Source of the DNA: Opitutaceae bacterium
Lineage (GTDB): Bacteria; Verrucomicrobiota; Verrucomicrobiia; Opitutales; Opitutaceae
Length of the DNA: 52,998 nt
Direction: 5' to 3'
Assembly: GCA_028284235.1 (NCBI GenBank)
Contig: JANQSC010000067.1
Location: 1 to 52,998, forward strand
The translations under genes were made by a program, and so were the position numbers. Shown here one piece after another: positions 42,887-52,071 of the stretch (positions are counted from its first letter, which is position 1; each line of letters starts with the position of its first letter). The notes under the pieces were generated by a model. That model made no database searches. It was not told the DNA's origin and was given only the letters and a program-made list of their open reading frames with translations.

Positions 42887-44053
42887 ATGTCCGAATTTTC
42901 CCCTATCGAATATCCCATCAAAATCCCGTATCTGCTGCGTGTGTACTTTACGAAGGGCGCCTTCGATACGAGCAATCCGCTGTTTCGCGATCTCGCGTGT
43001 TCGCGAGAAAGCGGGAATCGGCGCAAGGCCTTGTTCTACGTGGATGAGGCTGTCTCGGCCGCTAATCCGGATTTGTCGGCAAATATCGAGTCCTACTTCG
43101 CCCATTATAGCGAAGAGCTACGCCTGATGGGGGTTGAAACGCTTCCGGGAGGCGAATCGCTCAAGAACGACGACAGGTGTTTGGACCGAATTTACGCTGA
43201 CATTGAGAACCGCAAAATCTGCCGGCACAGCTACATCGTAGCCATCGGCGGAGGCGCCTTGCTCGACACGGTGGGATTCGCAGCGGCGACCGCCCATCGC
43301 GGAATTCGGCATTTTCGTTTCCCGACGACTACGCTTGGTCAGGCCGACGCGGGCGTGGGGGTGAAGAACGGGGTGAATTTCAACCGAAAGAAGAATTTCG
43401 TCGGCGCTTTCGCTCCCCCGTTTGCGGTCGTTAACGATTTCAGTTTTCTAGAGACGCTGCCTGAAGTGCATTTGCGCAATGGATACATCGAAGCAATCAA
43501 AGTGGCGCTCATTCGCGACGCGACATTCTTTGATTGGATCGAGACGAACGCGGAAGCGCTCAACCGGTTCGACACGGAAGCGATGGAGACTTTGATCCAT
43601 CGTTGCGCTGAACACCATGTCGCTCACATCGCGACTTCGGGCGACCCGTTTGAAATGGGTTCGGTGCGTCCATTGGATTTCGGGCATTGGGCGGCTCACA
43701 AGCTGGAGCAGCTTTCGGAATTTGCGCTGAGCCACGGGGAGGCGGTCGCCATTGGTATCGCTATCGATACGCTTTATTCGGAAGAAATGGGCTACTTGGA
43801 AGCGAAGAGCGCCGAACGGATTCTGGCGCTGCTTAAGACCCTGAACTTCGAAATTTACTCGGACCACTTGGAGCGTCGAAACGGGAGTCGATTTCCCTAT
43901 GTTCTGGAGGGGCTCGAGGAGTTTCGCGAACACTTGGGGGGACTGCTGACGATTACCTTGCTCAAACGCGTTGGTTCGCGCTTTGAAGTACACGAAATGA
44001 ATACCGACGTGGTGCTGCGGGCCATGAGTCGGCTTAAAGAGCTGAGCGCGTAG
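42887..44053 (+). CDS. eboD: EboD, 3-dehydroquinate synthase-like protein
   Basis: A 388-residue member of the sugar phosphate cyclase (AroB-like) family. The NAD-binding GGGALLDTVG (121-130), QADAGVGVKNGVN, and the zinc ligands E202 (GYIEAIKVALIRD), H267 (DFGHWAAHKLE) and H283 (LSHGEAVAIG) are all present, so catalysis is likely. The neighbours mark it as EboD rather than housekeeping AroB: the QADAGVGVKNGVN motif differs from AroB QVDSSVGGKTAVN. It may cyclise a sugar phosphate other than DAHP; the true substrate is unknown. It is separated from eboF by two bases. Confidence 0.9.
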   Translation: MSEFSPIEYPIKIPYLLRVYFTKGAFDTSNPLFRDLACSRESGNRRKALFYVDEAVSAANPDLSANIESYFAHYSEELRLMGVETLPGGESLKNDDRCLDRIYADIENRKICRHSYIVAIGGGALLDTVGFAAATAHRGIRHFRFPTTTLGQADAGVGVKNGVNFNRKKNFVGAFAPPFAVVNDFSFLETLPEVHLRNGYIEAIKVALIRDATFFDWIETNAEALNRFDTEAMETLIHRCAEHHVAHIATSGDPFEMGSVRPLDFGHWAAHKLEQLSEFALSHGEAVAIGIAIDTLYSEEMGYLEAKSAERILALLKTLNFEIYSDHLERRNGSRFPYVLEGLEEFREHLGGLLTITLLKRVGSRFEVHEMNTDVVLRAMSRLKELSA

Positions 44054-44055
44054 CT

Positions 44056-45423
44056 ATGAATCGCGTAGCGGTCATCAACGTTGTCGGGCTGACGCCCGCT
44101 TTAATTGGAGAGTCTACGCCGAACATTCGTCGATTTTCCGAGCGCTACGCGGTGACCGCCGTGAAGCCGGCGTTTCCCGCGGTCACTTGTACCGCTCAGT
44201 CGAATATGCTGACCGGCGCCCCACCGTCCCGACACGGCGCCGTCGCCAATGGCTGGTACAATCGTGAATACAACGAGACGCATTTTTGGAAGCAGTCCAA
44301 CCGGCTCGTGCATGGGCCGAAAATCTGGGACGAGTTCAAACGGGAGAACCCGGACTTCACCTGCGCCAAGATGTTCTGGTGGTACAATATGTATTCGTCA
44401 GTGGACTACTCCATTACGCCTCGTCCGATGTACCCAGCGGATGGCCGGAAGTTTTTCGACGTGTATACGCACCCCATGGAGATGCGTTCCGAAATGAAAA
44501 AAGACATCGGCGAGTTTCCATTCCATACGTTTTGGGGGCCGCGCGCGGGAATCGAGAGCTCGCGCTGGATTGCGGAGTCGGCCAAGTGGGTGGAGCGCAA
44601 ACGGGAGCCAACGCTCAACTTGATTTACCTGCCGCATCTCGACTACAACTTGCAGCGACTCGGCCCGTCTCATCCCGATATCGCCCAGGACTTGGGATCG
44701 ATCGACGAAGTAGTCGGGGATCTGATCGAGTTTTTCGAGGGACGTTCGATTCGGCCGCTGATCGTTTCGGAGTACGGGATCAGCGACGTGGATCGCCCCG
44801 TTCATCTCAATCGCGTTTTTCGAGAAAGAGGTTGGATCACAATTAAGGACGAACTTGGTCTGGAACAGCTCGACTGCGGAGCGAGTCGGGCCTTCGCTGT
44901 CGCGGACCATCAAGTGGCTCACGTCTATGTGAACGATCCTAGTATTTTGGACGAGGTAAAAGCGACGCTCGAGTCGATCGACGGCGTGGAGCGTGTACTG
45001 AGTGCGGAAGGGAAGCGCGACGCGGGAATCGACCACGAGCGCTCGGGAGATCTGATCGCGATTGCGGATGCTCGGAGCTGGTTCACCTACTATTACTGGC
45101 TCGACGACGCGGTCGCTCCCGATTTTGCCCGCTGCGTCGATATTCATCGAAAAGTTGGATACGATCCCGTCGAGCTGTTTGTGGATCCGAAACTGAAGGC
45201 GCCCGCCCTGAAGATCGGGGCCTTTTTGTTGAAGAAGAAACTGGGATTACGAGGTCTGTTGGACGTAATCCCCCTGGACGCGACCTTAGTGAAAGGATCC
45301 CACGGTCGCATCCCGGAGAGCGAGACCGAGTGGCCGGTCTACATCGGACCGAGAACATCCGGCAAGATCGAAGACTCGACCGACATTTTCGGAGTAATTA
45401 GAGAAGCCGTCGCAGGCGAATAA
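44056..45423 (+). CDS. eboF: EboF, nucleotide pyrophosphatase/phosphodiesterase-like protein
   Basis: A 455-residue alkaline-phosphatase-superfamily enzyme of the NPP type. The probable nucleophile is T44 in AFPAVTCTAQSNMLTGAPPS, with metal-ligand sequences LPHLDYNLQR, SEYGISDVDRPVHLN and KGSHGRIP. No signal peptide is present, so it is cytoplasmic. It is the last gene of the eboC-D-F unit and is followed by a 42-bp perfect palindrome. Confidence 0.88.
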   Translation: MNRVAVINVVGLTPALIGESTPNIRRFSERYAVTAVKPAFPAVTCTAQSNMLTGAPPSRHGAVANGWYNREYNETHFWKQSNRLVHGPKIWDEFKRENPDFTCAKMFWWYNMYSSVDYSITPRPMYPADGRKFFDVYTHPMEMRSEMKKDIGEFPFHTFWGPRAGIESSRWIAESAKWVERKREPTLNLIYLPHLDYNLQRLGPSHPDIAQDLGSIDEVVGDLIEFFEGRSIRPLIVSEYGISDVDRPVHLNRVFRERGWITIKDELGLEQLDCGASRAFAVADHQVAHVYVNDPSILDEVKATLESIDGVERVLSAEGKRDAGIDHERSGDLIAIADARSWFTYYYWLDDAVAPDFARCVDIHRKVGYDPVELFVDPKLKAPALKIGAFLLKKKLGLRGLLDVIPLDATLVKGSHGRIPESETEWPVYIGPRTSGKIEDSTDIFGVIREAVAGE

Positions 45424-45442
45424 AGGGTCGACCTGAAAGACG

Positions 45443-45484
45443 GCTGCACATTTAGACAAAAACGTTTTTGTCTAAATGTGCAGC
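45443..45484. terminator. 42-bp perfect palindrome after eboF
   Basis: From 45443 to 45484 the sequence is its own reverse complement, with no spacer at the centre (45463/45464, AAAAAC-GTTTTT). With two G-T pairs it extends to about 45438-45489. It lies 20 bases after the eboF stop. It may serve as a terminator on either strand, although no T tract follows the stem; a protein-binding or recombination site is the alternative. Confidence 0.6.
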
Positions 45485-45583
45485 TGTTTACGTAACTCTT
45501 TCGGTTGTAGACCGGGCTTTTGAATCACTAGGAGAGAGCGTTTTTTGGAAAGGAGCATTGCTCTTGATGGAGAATAGTAGAGT

Positions 45584-46735
45584 ATGAATAGGCGTCAGTG
45601 GATATTGGGTACAGTAGCGACAATTGGAGGTGTTTTGGGAATTCTCACGAGGCCTAGTTTGAAGGGCGTTGCGGATTTTCGAAGCAAATCTCGATTCTTT
45701 ACTTTAGAGAGACGCAAAGGGCGGTGGTGGCTGATTACCCCGGAAGGCGATCCCTTTTTCTCGATCGGTCTCAATCACGTCGATCCGGCTTCTCTGCGGT
45801 ATCCGGAGAATGTCCACATTTGGCGAGAAAAGTACGAAGGCAGTACTACAAAATGGTTGCGGGAGTCGGTTGGGGTTAACTTGCGTAGTTGGGGATTCAA
45901 TACACTGGGTTGGGAGCAGGAGGTTACGGTCAGGCAGTGGGCCCACTCGCGTTCGTTTACCTACGAGGAGTATCAAGCCCTGGGACTGCCGTACTGCCAT
46001 ATGCTGCCGTTTACGGAGTTTCATCAATGGGAAAAGCACACGCGGCATTTCGATTTCTTCGATTCGGAATGGGTGGATTGGTGCGACTACGTGGCTCGTT
46101 CCCGATGCGCAGAGCTCAGCGAGGACCCGAAACTGATCGGCTATTTTTACAGCGATTGTCCCACTTGGATACACACGCGTCCCCAAAATCGATGGCGAGG
46201 ACCTGTATTCGATCCCGAAAAGTTGAATACGGAGTCGGGGCGAACGGATCTCACGAAACTAGCGACTCAGTATTACAAAACCATCCACGACGCGATTCGT
46301 CGCTATGACCCGAATCACCTGATTTTCGGGGACCGCTACGAAGCGAATGCGCCGATCGCCTGGGAGGTGATTGAGGCAGCTCTTCCTTACGTGGATGTCT
46401 TGAGCTTCCAGGATTTCAGGGATCCGGTGAATCACCTGGCGGAATGGCACGAGAAAACAGGTAAGCCGGTGCTCCTCGCCGATGCGGCTCGGATTAAGTG
46501 GCAGACGCAGCCGGGTGAGTTTACGCCGAATGATGGCAGCTGGTACGCGGAGACTCTAACGGAATTGAGCAAGAATCCCGGCTGTATCGGATTTCATTTG
46601 TGCGGCGCTTATCAACGAAACAAAGCCCGTCGGTACGGGTTGTTGGATGAGATGGAAAATCCGGATACTGAAAATCTCGATCCCATGATCGCCGCCAATC
46701 GAGCGATCCAGAAATGGGTGGAAGAACAGCGGTAG
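45584..46735 (+). CDS. Tat-exported glycoside hydrolase-like protein (agarase-type fold)
   Basis: A 383-residue TIM-barrel protein with a twin-arginine-like signal (NRRQWILGTVATIGGVLGIL) and the opening KGRWWLITPEGDPFFSIGLN seen in GH50/agarase-like enzymes. At the positions where related enzymes usually carry the acid/base and nucleophile glutamates, this protein has GYFYSDCPTW (D191) and PVLLADAARI (D300). It may therefore use aspartates or not be catalytic. It begins 160 bases after eboF, beyond the palindrome, so it is probably separately transcribed. Confidence 0.75.
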   Translation: MNRRQWILGTVATIGGVLGILTRPSLKGVADFRSKSRFFTLERRKGRWWLITPEGDPFFSIGLNHVDPASLRYPENVHIWREKYEGSTTKWLRESVGVNLRSWGFNTLGWEQEVTVRQWAHSRSFTYEEYQALGLPYCHMLPFTEFHQWEKHTRHFDFFDSEWVDWCDYVARSRCAELSEDPKLIGYFYSDCPTWIHTRPQNRWRGPVFDPEKLNTESGRTDLTKLATQYYKTIHDAIRRYDPNHLIFGDRYEANAPIAWEVIEAALPYVDVLSFQDFRDPVNHLAEWHEKTGKPVLLADAARIKWQTQPGEFTPNDGSWYAETLTELSKNPGCIGFHLCGAYQRNKARRYGLLDEMENPDTENLDPMIAANRAIQKWVEEQR

Positions 46736-46811
46736 AAAGGTATGCGAATAAACGCGCCGGGACGTCGCGTTCCACCTTTGATGCGTTGTTTTTAAATAAG
46801 GAGTTTGGCTG

Positions 46812-47360
46812 ATGAAGGACTTCCGTATATTGATCACCGGTGGCCCCGGCGCAGGGGCAAGCGCGACGGGGCGATTGCTAGCGAAATCGCTGGATGTGTC
46901 CCACATCGAATCGGACGACTTTTTTCACAAGCCCACGGATCCTCCATTTCAGGAGCAGTACGCGAAAGAGGAGCGGAACCGTCTTATTTTAGACGCCTTT
47001 GACCGGGCGGGTTCCTGGGTGTTGAGCGGGTCGCTTTGCGCTTGGGATATCGGTTCCGTGCCGATGACGCATGCGGTTTTGCTGAACGTGGGAGCGGCAG
47101 TGCGGGAAGAGCGCTTGCGCCAGCGAGAGGCCGAGCGTTTTGGCGAGCGTATCGCGCCAGGAGGAGACATGCATGCGGAGCACGTGAGCTTCCTAGCTTG
47201 GGCGGCGGGTTACGAAACGGCAGCGTTGGACGAAGGGCGTTGTTTGGCTCGGGAGCGCGCGTTCATCGAGACAAACGCGGCTCGTTCCCTCGAGATCGAA
47301 TCGGTTCTGCCGCTTCCAGACCTCGTATCCAAAATCAGACGATTCATCGGTTTACCGTAA
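46812..47360 (+). CDS. P-loop nucleoside/adenylate kinase-like protein with atypical Walker A
   Basis: A 182-residue cytoplasmic NTPase resembling small kinases. The P-loop reads GGPGAGASATG (10-20), with alanine where the Walker A lysine is expected. Kinase-type features follow: SDDFFHK (D35/D36), VLSGSLCAW, and a lid-like ERLRQREAERFGERI. Several bacterial adenylate kinase-like proteins have GASGSGTT in this position, so a K-less loop is not unprecedented, but the phosphoryl acceptor is unknown. A Shine-Dalgarno AAGGAG precedes the ATG. It lies 51 bases before the alcohol dehydrogenase. Confidence 0.75.
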   Translation: MKDFRILITGGPGAGASATGRLLAKSLDVSHIESDDFFHKPTDPPFQEQYAKEERNRLILDAFDRAGSWVLSGSLCAWDIGSVPMTHAVLLNVGAAVREERLRQREAERFGERIAPGGDMHAEHVSFLAWAAGYETAALDEGRCLARERAFIETNAARSLEIESVLPLPDLVSKIRRFIGLP

Positions 47361-47411
47361 ATAGCGGGGCGCGAAGTTCGAAGATTGCGTCGGGGAGCGG
47401 TTTGATTCTCA

Positions 47412-48440
47412 ATGCGACACGTGAAAGCGGTACAGATTACAGCTCCTTGCCGGGCGGAGATTATTGAAGTTGAGATGCCTACGCTGGAGCCGGGAGAGGT
47501 GCGGGTGCAGTTGCAGAAGACCTGCCTGTGCGGATCGGATATTCCGTTTTTCGCCTACGACCAACAGCGTTTGGCGAACGAGGGAAAACTGAACGCGTCG
47601 GGGCATATCGACTATTCGAAGTCGAGCGTCTACCCGCTTCCAGTCGGCTTGTCGCTTCACGAGTGCGTCGGCGTGGTAGCGGAGTCCGCCTCGGACAAAT
47701 TCAAACCGGGCGACTTCGTCTTGGGCCTGCCGTTTAACCAGTACGGTTTTTTTGAATACTTGACGCTTCCCGATTGTCGAGTGTTTCCCTTGCCTGAAGG
47801 ACCCGTTTCGAAAGAGGAGATCTTGCTGGCCCAGCCGCTGGGTACCTTGTTGTACGGGTTTCGAATGATGCCGGACATCACTGGAAAAACGGTGGCGGTG
47901 CTGGGGCAGGGGCCGATTGGGCTTATGTTCAACGCGCTCTTGAAACTGAGGGGCGCCGCTCGCGTGATTGGCATTGATCGCCTCGAAGCTCGATCGGAAG
48001 TCGGCCGAGCCTTGGGCGCGGATCACTGCATCAATGCCAGCGGCGAAAAGGCGTTGGAATCGGTTGCGAACCTCACGGACGGCAAGATGGCGGATGTCGT
48101 GATCGAGGCCGTGGGGCACGGCGAGTTGGCGTTCAACGAAGCTATCGATCTCACGTGCCAAGAGGGGCTGCTGTTCGCGTTTGGCGTTGTGGACACGGAG
48201 TACGTGGACCACTATGCATTCGGAAAAGCTTTCTACAAGAATCTCACGATCAAGCACACGGTCGGTGCGAAAGACGAGGGCTACTTCGTGGAAGCGGCCC
48301 GATTAATCGCAGAAGGCGCCGTGGACCTAAAGCCGCTTCTGACCCATAGCCATCCCTTTAGCGATGCTCAGGGAGCGTATGAACGCTTCGTGGACCGCCA
48401 GGATGGCGCGATCAAAGTGGTGATCGACTTCGAGGGGTAG
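47412..48440 (+). CDS. zinc-dependent alcohol dehydrogenase-family protein (MDR)
   Basis: A 342-residue medium-chain dehydrogenase/reductase. Landmarks are the catalytic-zinc region TCLCGSDIPF, LSLHECVGVVAE with PGDFVLGLPF, the Rossmann motif VLGQGPIGLMFNALLK and the NAD-binding IGIDRLEARSEVGRALGADH. The structural four-cysteine zinc lobe appears absent. Cytoplasmic oxidoreductase acting on an alcohol or polyol; the substrate is unknown. It is convergent with the gene at 48451, with ten bases between stops. Confidence 0.88.
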   Translation: MRHVKAVQITAPCRAEIIEVEMPTLEPGEVRVQLQKTCLCGSDIPFFAYDQQRLANEGKLNASGHIDYSKSSVYPLPVGLSLHECVGVVAESASDKFKPGDFVLGLPFNQYGFFEYLTLPDCRVFPLPEGPVSKEEILLAQPLGTLLYGFRMMPDITGKTVAVLGQGPIGLMFNALLKLRGAARVIGIDRLEARSEVGRALGADHCINASGEKALESVANLTDGKMADVVIEAVGHGELAFNEAIDLTCQEGLLFAFGVVDTEYVDHYAFGKAFYKNLTIKHTVGAKDEGYFVEAARLIAEGAVDLKPLLTHSHPFSDAQGAYERFVDRQDGAIKVVIDFEG

Positions 48441-48450
48441 CGTCTTCGCC

Positions 48451-48912
48451 TTATTCGGTGTCGAAGCGTTCTTCGCTCGGATCTTCTAGATCCGGCGTTC
48501 CGCTCTCTTTTTTCTTCCCGAGATAGTGTCCCGTGGCGGCTCCCGCCAGTCGGTACCAATAGAGTGGCGCGAAGAAGCCGTATTGCATCAGAGAGGCAAT
48601 GATCAGCCCGCATACGTTGAACTTCGTTAGGCGAACGGATCCATCGACACTCGATCTGAAAAGCCATCCGAGCCAATGCAAATAGAGGTAAGGCATGTAG
48701 GGAGTGTAAGCGCCGCCTGGGTACCCGCATTTATTGCAAAACCATCGTGATCGGGATTCGGGGTGGGAGCAATTGACGCACAGTTCCATTTTACTCGCGA
48801 AAATCGCCTCGATTTCTTCCTCGCTCAAGACGTGTTCCCATGGGTCTTTTTCTCGTTTTGGGATGAGTTTTTTGAGCAAAACCAAAAGCGGACCGTTGTA
48901 TCGTGGAGCCAT
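48451..48912 (-). CDS. zinc-ribbon membrane protein of unknown function
   Basis: A 153-residue protein with a four-cysteine zinc-ribbon-like module (LCVNCSHPES and WFCNKCGYPG, about residues 44-64) and two hydrophobic segments (YMPYLYLHWLGWLF and VCGLIIASLMQYGFFAPL). The C-terminus is charged. No family was recognised. It lies 30 bases downstream of the transglutaminase gene and reads in the same direction, so it may belong to that operon. Confidence 0.75.
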   Translation of the reverse strand: MAPRYNGPLLVLLKKLIPKREKDPWEHVLSEEEIEAIFASKMELCVNCSHPESRSRWFCNKCGYPGGAYTPYMPYLYLHWLGWLFRSSVDGSVRLTKFNVCGLIIASLMQYGFFAPLYWYRLAGAATGHYLGKKKESGTPDLEDPSEERFDTE

Positions 48913-48942
48913 TGAGGAGGATTCGCGTGGTTTCCTAGAGGT

Positions 48943-51900
48943 TCAGGTAACGACCGGCGCGTCGGCGAGGACGCGGGCCAGTTTACGTTTGAGGCGCTTC
49001 ACGTCGCGCGGATCGCAGTGAGGACTGTATCGCAGGTTTAGGGCTTGGCGCCGGAGTGGATCGAGCAGGTCGCGCAGCTGCGGGACGCGTTGGCGGCGGT
49101 CGATCTCATGAAGGATCTTTCCGGCGAGGGCGCGTTCGCGCGATGTTTTCAGAGGGGGTAAACCGTCTTCGCTAGATTGGGGCGATCGTGTGAAGAGAGC
49201 GCGCAATTGAGCGAACACGAATCCTGATGCCAAGAATATGAATACAAAGGTTGCAATGCGTTTGGGTGTAAGAAATGGAGTTGATTTAGTTGTTACGGTT
49301 CCTTGTTCGGGAACAGCGGTACTCGGATTCGGATTCGTTTCGGGCGTCGCGATCCGAGTATTCGTCTGCTCGATCGGTGGCGCAGCAGCGACTGCAGGTG
49401 GAGCGGGTTCCGGGCTCGGCGCAGGTTCAGTTTCTACTGCAGTTGGAGACTCAGCTGCGAGCGTTTCGCTGATCTCGGGGTCGGTCTGAGAGGAAGGCTC
49501 CACAGCTAGATCGGGTTCGTTGTCGAGTATCTTGTCGAGAATGGCGAGCGTGCTGGGGATTTTTTCACGCAATTCGCTCGTGGTTTCGTCGTTGGGGCCG
49601 GGGTCGTTCGGCTGGGTGGTTGGGGAGTCCAGAGCCGCGATGGCGTTTTCGCTGGGAACATCGAGCGTGTCGAGCGCGGTGGCGATGCCGGTTTCGAATC
49701 CTTCCGCGGACGCAGCGTTCTGGGCGAAGCGCGGGGTGTCGTAGGTAAACGGGGTGAGGTCGGCTCGTACCCATTGGTTGTCCTCGTCGAAGTATTCCGC
49801 CCAGGCGTGGGCGTCGCGATCGCGAACAATGAACTTGCGTTGCTTGGGATCGTATTCACGCGAGAGCGCTCCGATAACGACGCGAGCTGGTATCCCCTGG
49901 GCTCGAGCGAGCAGCGTGAACGCGCCCGCGTAGTAGCCGCATATTCCGGGCGAACGCGTACGCAGCCATGCGATGAGCAGGTTCTCGTCGTCCGAGGATT
50001 TGAACGCGAAATCGAATCGGTAGGGGTGCCGGCGCTGGAAGTAGCGGCCGGCTCGTTCGGCAAACTGATCGGGCGTGGCGTTGCGACCCGCGATTTGGGA
50101 ACTGAGTCGACGGAGGAACGCCATTTCGTTTCTGTCGAGATCGAGCGACGTTAGCAGCGTTCGCTCGGATTGGGAGAGTTTGGCTTCGTTCGCGGGTCGC
50201 GTATCGGAAAGTTGGATGCCTCTAAAACGGTAGGCGAGTGGTCCCGAACCGGAGGTACGGCGCATGGAAAACTGGGCGGCGTTGAAGGTGAACTCGGTGT
50301 CTTTGGGGATCTGCAGGGATTGGAAGGGTCCGAGAAGCGGGGCTTCGCTGGACCAATTGGAGGCGAGGGCGAGCGTCCAGATGTCGTCTGCATCGGAGTT
50401 CGATTGAAAGGGCTCCGGGGCGCGATTCCAGCCGGTTTGGGAAAGGCGATGGTCTGGCTCGCCCGCTTGCGGGCGTTGGACGAATCGGTCGCGCCGGAGG
50501 GTTTCCAGGGCGTTGAATCGGAGGTAGAGTTTTTCGGGACGGCGGATCGACTGCGGCAGGTAGACTTCGAGGACGGGACGCGTTTTCAGTTGCACGCTTA
50601 CGTTGTTGGCGAATTCGAGTATGCTGGCGAAGCCCACGGGAGCTTGAACGTTGCGCGGCTGGCTCGCGGGTGCCGTAGAGCGATCGGGCGTGGGGCTATC
50701 GGGCGTTTCCGGTTCGCTGAATATCGACTGAGTCGGTTGGGTGGGGAGCGGAGCGGATACGCGGATCGCGTCGCCATCGTCGGCGTTGTCCTGGATGTTC
50801 TCGATGCCCGGGATGAAACTGGGTTCGTCGTCGGGGGTCGTGTCGAAGCCGATTCCGAGTGAAATCGATCGGGAGGTGTCGTCTGCAGTCGATTCCGTGA
50901 CAAGGGTTTCCGGCGAACCGGTGTAGCCGGGGAGCAGCGTTGGCGTCTGCGGCGCGGATAGGTCCAACGCAGGTGGCGAATGCGACATGCGACTTTCCGT
51001 GGGCAGTCCGGAGTCTCGCTCGACGTTGAGATAGCCCGAGTCGCTTTCGTCTTCTCCGACGTGGCGGACGATCACCCTTCGCTTTGGTGGGGGAGGCGGT
51101 TCGTGGTTGTCGTCAAAATCGCGGCGCTGCGCGGACGGCCTGCTCGTGTCTTCGGGAGTGAGTAAATCGGGAGTTTGGGTCGCGTCGGCGATTTCCGCGG
51201 CTCGAATTTGGGCGGAACGATCGCGGGTTTCGACTGCTAGGGTTTGGGCCGGCAAATCGAGCGAAACGAGAAAGGGCTGAGCGGGCGTTTGCAGCGACAA
51301 CGTGTACGCCGTCGCGAACAAGCCGCCGAAGCCTGCGAGCGCTAGGACGCTGTAGGCGATTCGCCGTTTTCGAGGTGTCTTGGGGTCGTCGGTGTTTTGG
51401 ACTGATCCAATGTAGTGGTATTCTGGACTCTCGGAATGAACCCGCATGGATGACGCGATGAAATGCGCGATCAGCAATGGGGCCAGACTGGCCAAGGCGA
51501 TGGTGAAGTCGGCGGTTCGGTAGTAGTAGAGCAGGAGGAACGCGAGGGCGCTTCCCACTTCGAAGATCGAGGGGGAATCCCGTTTGGACACGATGGGAGC
51601 TGAGAGCAACTCCCAGGCGAGTACGAGGAGCAGCCCGTACTGAATTTCGTTGGCGAATCCCGACTCATGCCCCGGCTCGATCAGGTGGAAGCCTCCCAGT
51701 AGAGCGAGCACAGCGAAAGAGGCCATGGGGAGTCGGATTACTGGGAAATAGAAATTGATGAGATTGAGCCCGATGACCCAGACGAGGGTGAGCGCAATCA
51801 AGAGCGCTGAGGGATTGGCGTAGAGAACGGCGTTCCCTCCTTGGATGAAGAGAAGGACGCAGACGCTGGCGGCAATGGAAAGCTGGATACGAACGCTAGG

Positions 51901-52071
51901 GAAGCGGATCGATCCCGTCGCTCGCGCGAGCAAGCTGAATGCGGCGACCCCGATCATGGGCCAAGAGGCAAGCGGGTCGCCCGAGAGCGCGTGGAAGTAG
52001 AACAACCCGATCAGAACAACGAGTGCTCGCGGGACGATCTTGAGGACGGCGAATCGGCTAGGAGCGCTCAT
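48943..52071 (-). CDS. membrane transglutaminase-like protein (TgpA/DUF3488 type)
   Basis: A 1,042-residue inner-membrane protein. The N-terminal 210 residues hold about six or seven membrane segments and one more lies at 239-258. Then come a long Pro/Ser/Thr-rich linker (about 290-480), a beta-rich region and a transglutaminase-like domain with the triad C711 (SPGICGYYAGAF), H756 (RDAHAWAEYF) and D771 (ADLTPF). A second low-complexity linker, a membrane segment near 970-990 and a basic tail complete it. The ATG at 52071 overlaps the DUF58 stop (TGATG); a GTG three bases upstream is possible. It is much longer than usual TgpA proteins because of the two linkers. DUF58-TgpA pairs normally follow a MoxR ATPase. 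Confidence 0.88.
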   Translation of the reverse strand: MSAPSRFAVLKIVPRALVVLIGLFYFHALSGDPLASWPMIGVAAFSLLARATGSIRFPSVRIQLSIAASVCVLLFIQGGNAVLYANPSALLIALTLVWVIGLNLINFYFPVIRLPMASFAVLALLGGFHLIEPGHESGFANEIQYGLLLVLAWELLSAPIVSKRDSPSIFEVGSALAFLLLYYYRTADFTIALASLAPLLIAHFIASSMRVHSESPEYHYIGSVQNTDDPKTPRKRRIAYSVLALAGFGGLFATAYTLSLQTPAQPFLVSLDLPAQTLAVETRDRSAQIRAAEIADATQTPDLLTPEDTSRPSAQRRDFDDNHEPPPPPKRRVIVRHVGEDESDSGYLNVERDSGLPTESRMSHSPPALDLSAPQTPTLLPGYTGSPETLVTESTADDTSRSISLGIGFDTTPDDEPSFIPGIENIQDNADDGDAIRVSAPLPTQPTQSIFSEPETPDSPTPDRSTAPASQPRNVQAPVGFASILEFANNVSVQLKTRPVLEVYLPQSIRRPEKLYLRFNALETLRRDRFVQRPQAGEPDHRLSQTGWNRAPEPFQSNSDADDIWTLALASNWSSEAPLLGPFQSLQIPKDTEFTFNAAQFSMRRTSGSGPLAYRFRGIQLSDTRPANEAKLSQSERTLLTSLDLDRNEMAFLRRLSSQIAGRNATPDQFAERAGRYFQRRHPYRFDFAFKSSDDENLLIAWLRTRSPGICGYYAGAFTLLARAQGIPARVVIGALSREYDPKQRKFIVRDRDAHAWAEYFDEDNQWVRADLTPFTYDTPRFAQNAASAEGFETGIATALDTLDVPSENAIAALDSPTTQPNDPGPNDETTSELREKIPSTLAILDKILDNEPDLAVEPSSQTDPEISETLAAESPTAVETEPAPSPEPAPPAVAAAPPIEQTNTRIATPETNPNPSTAVPEQGTVTTKSTPFLTPKRIATFVFIFLASGFVFAQLRALFTRSPQSSEDGLPPLKTSRERALAGKILHEIDRRQRVPQLRDLLDPLRRQALNLRYSPHCDPRDVKRLKRKLARVLADAPVVT

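Noticed and set aside
46812-47360. Pseudogene because of the missing Walker A lysine.
   Set aside because: The frame is intact with a good ribosome-binding site, and related kinase-like families also lack the lysine.
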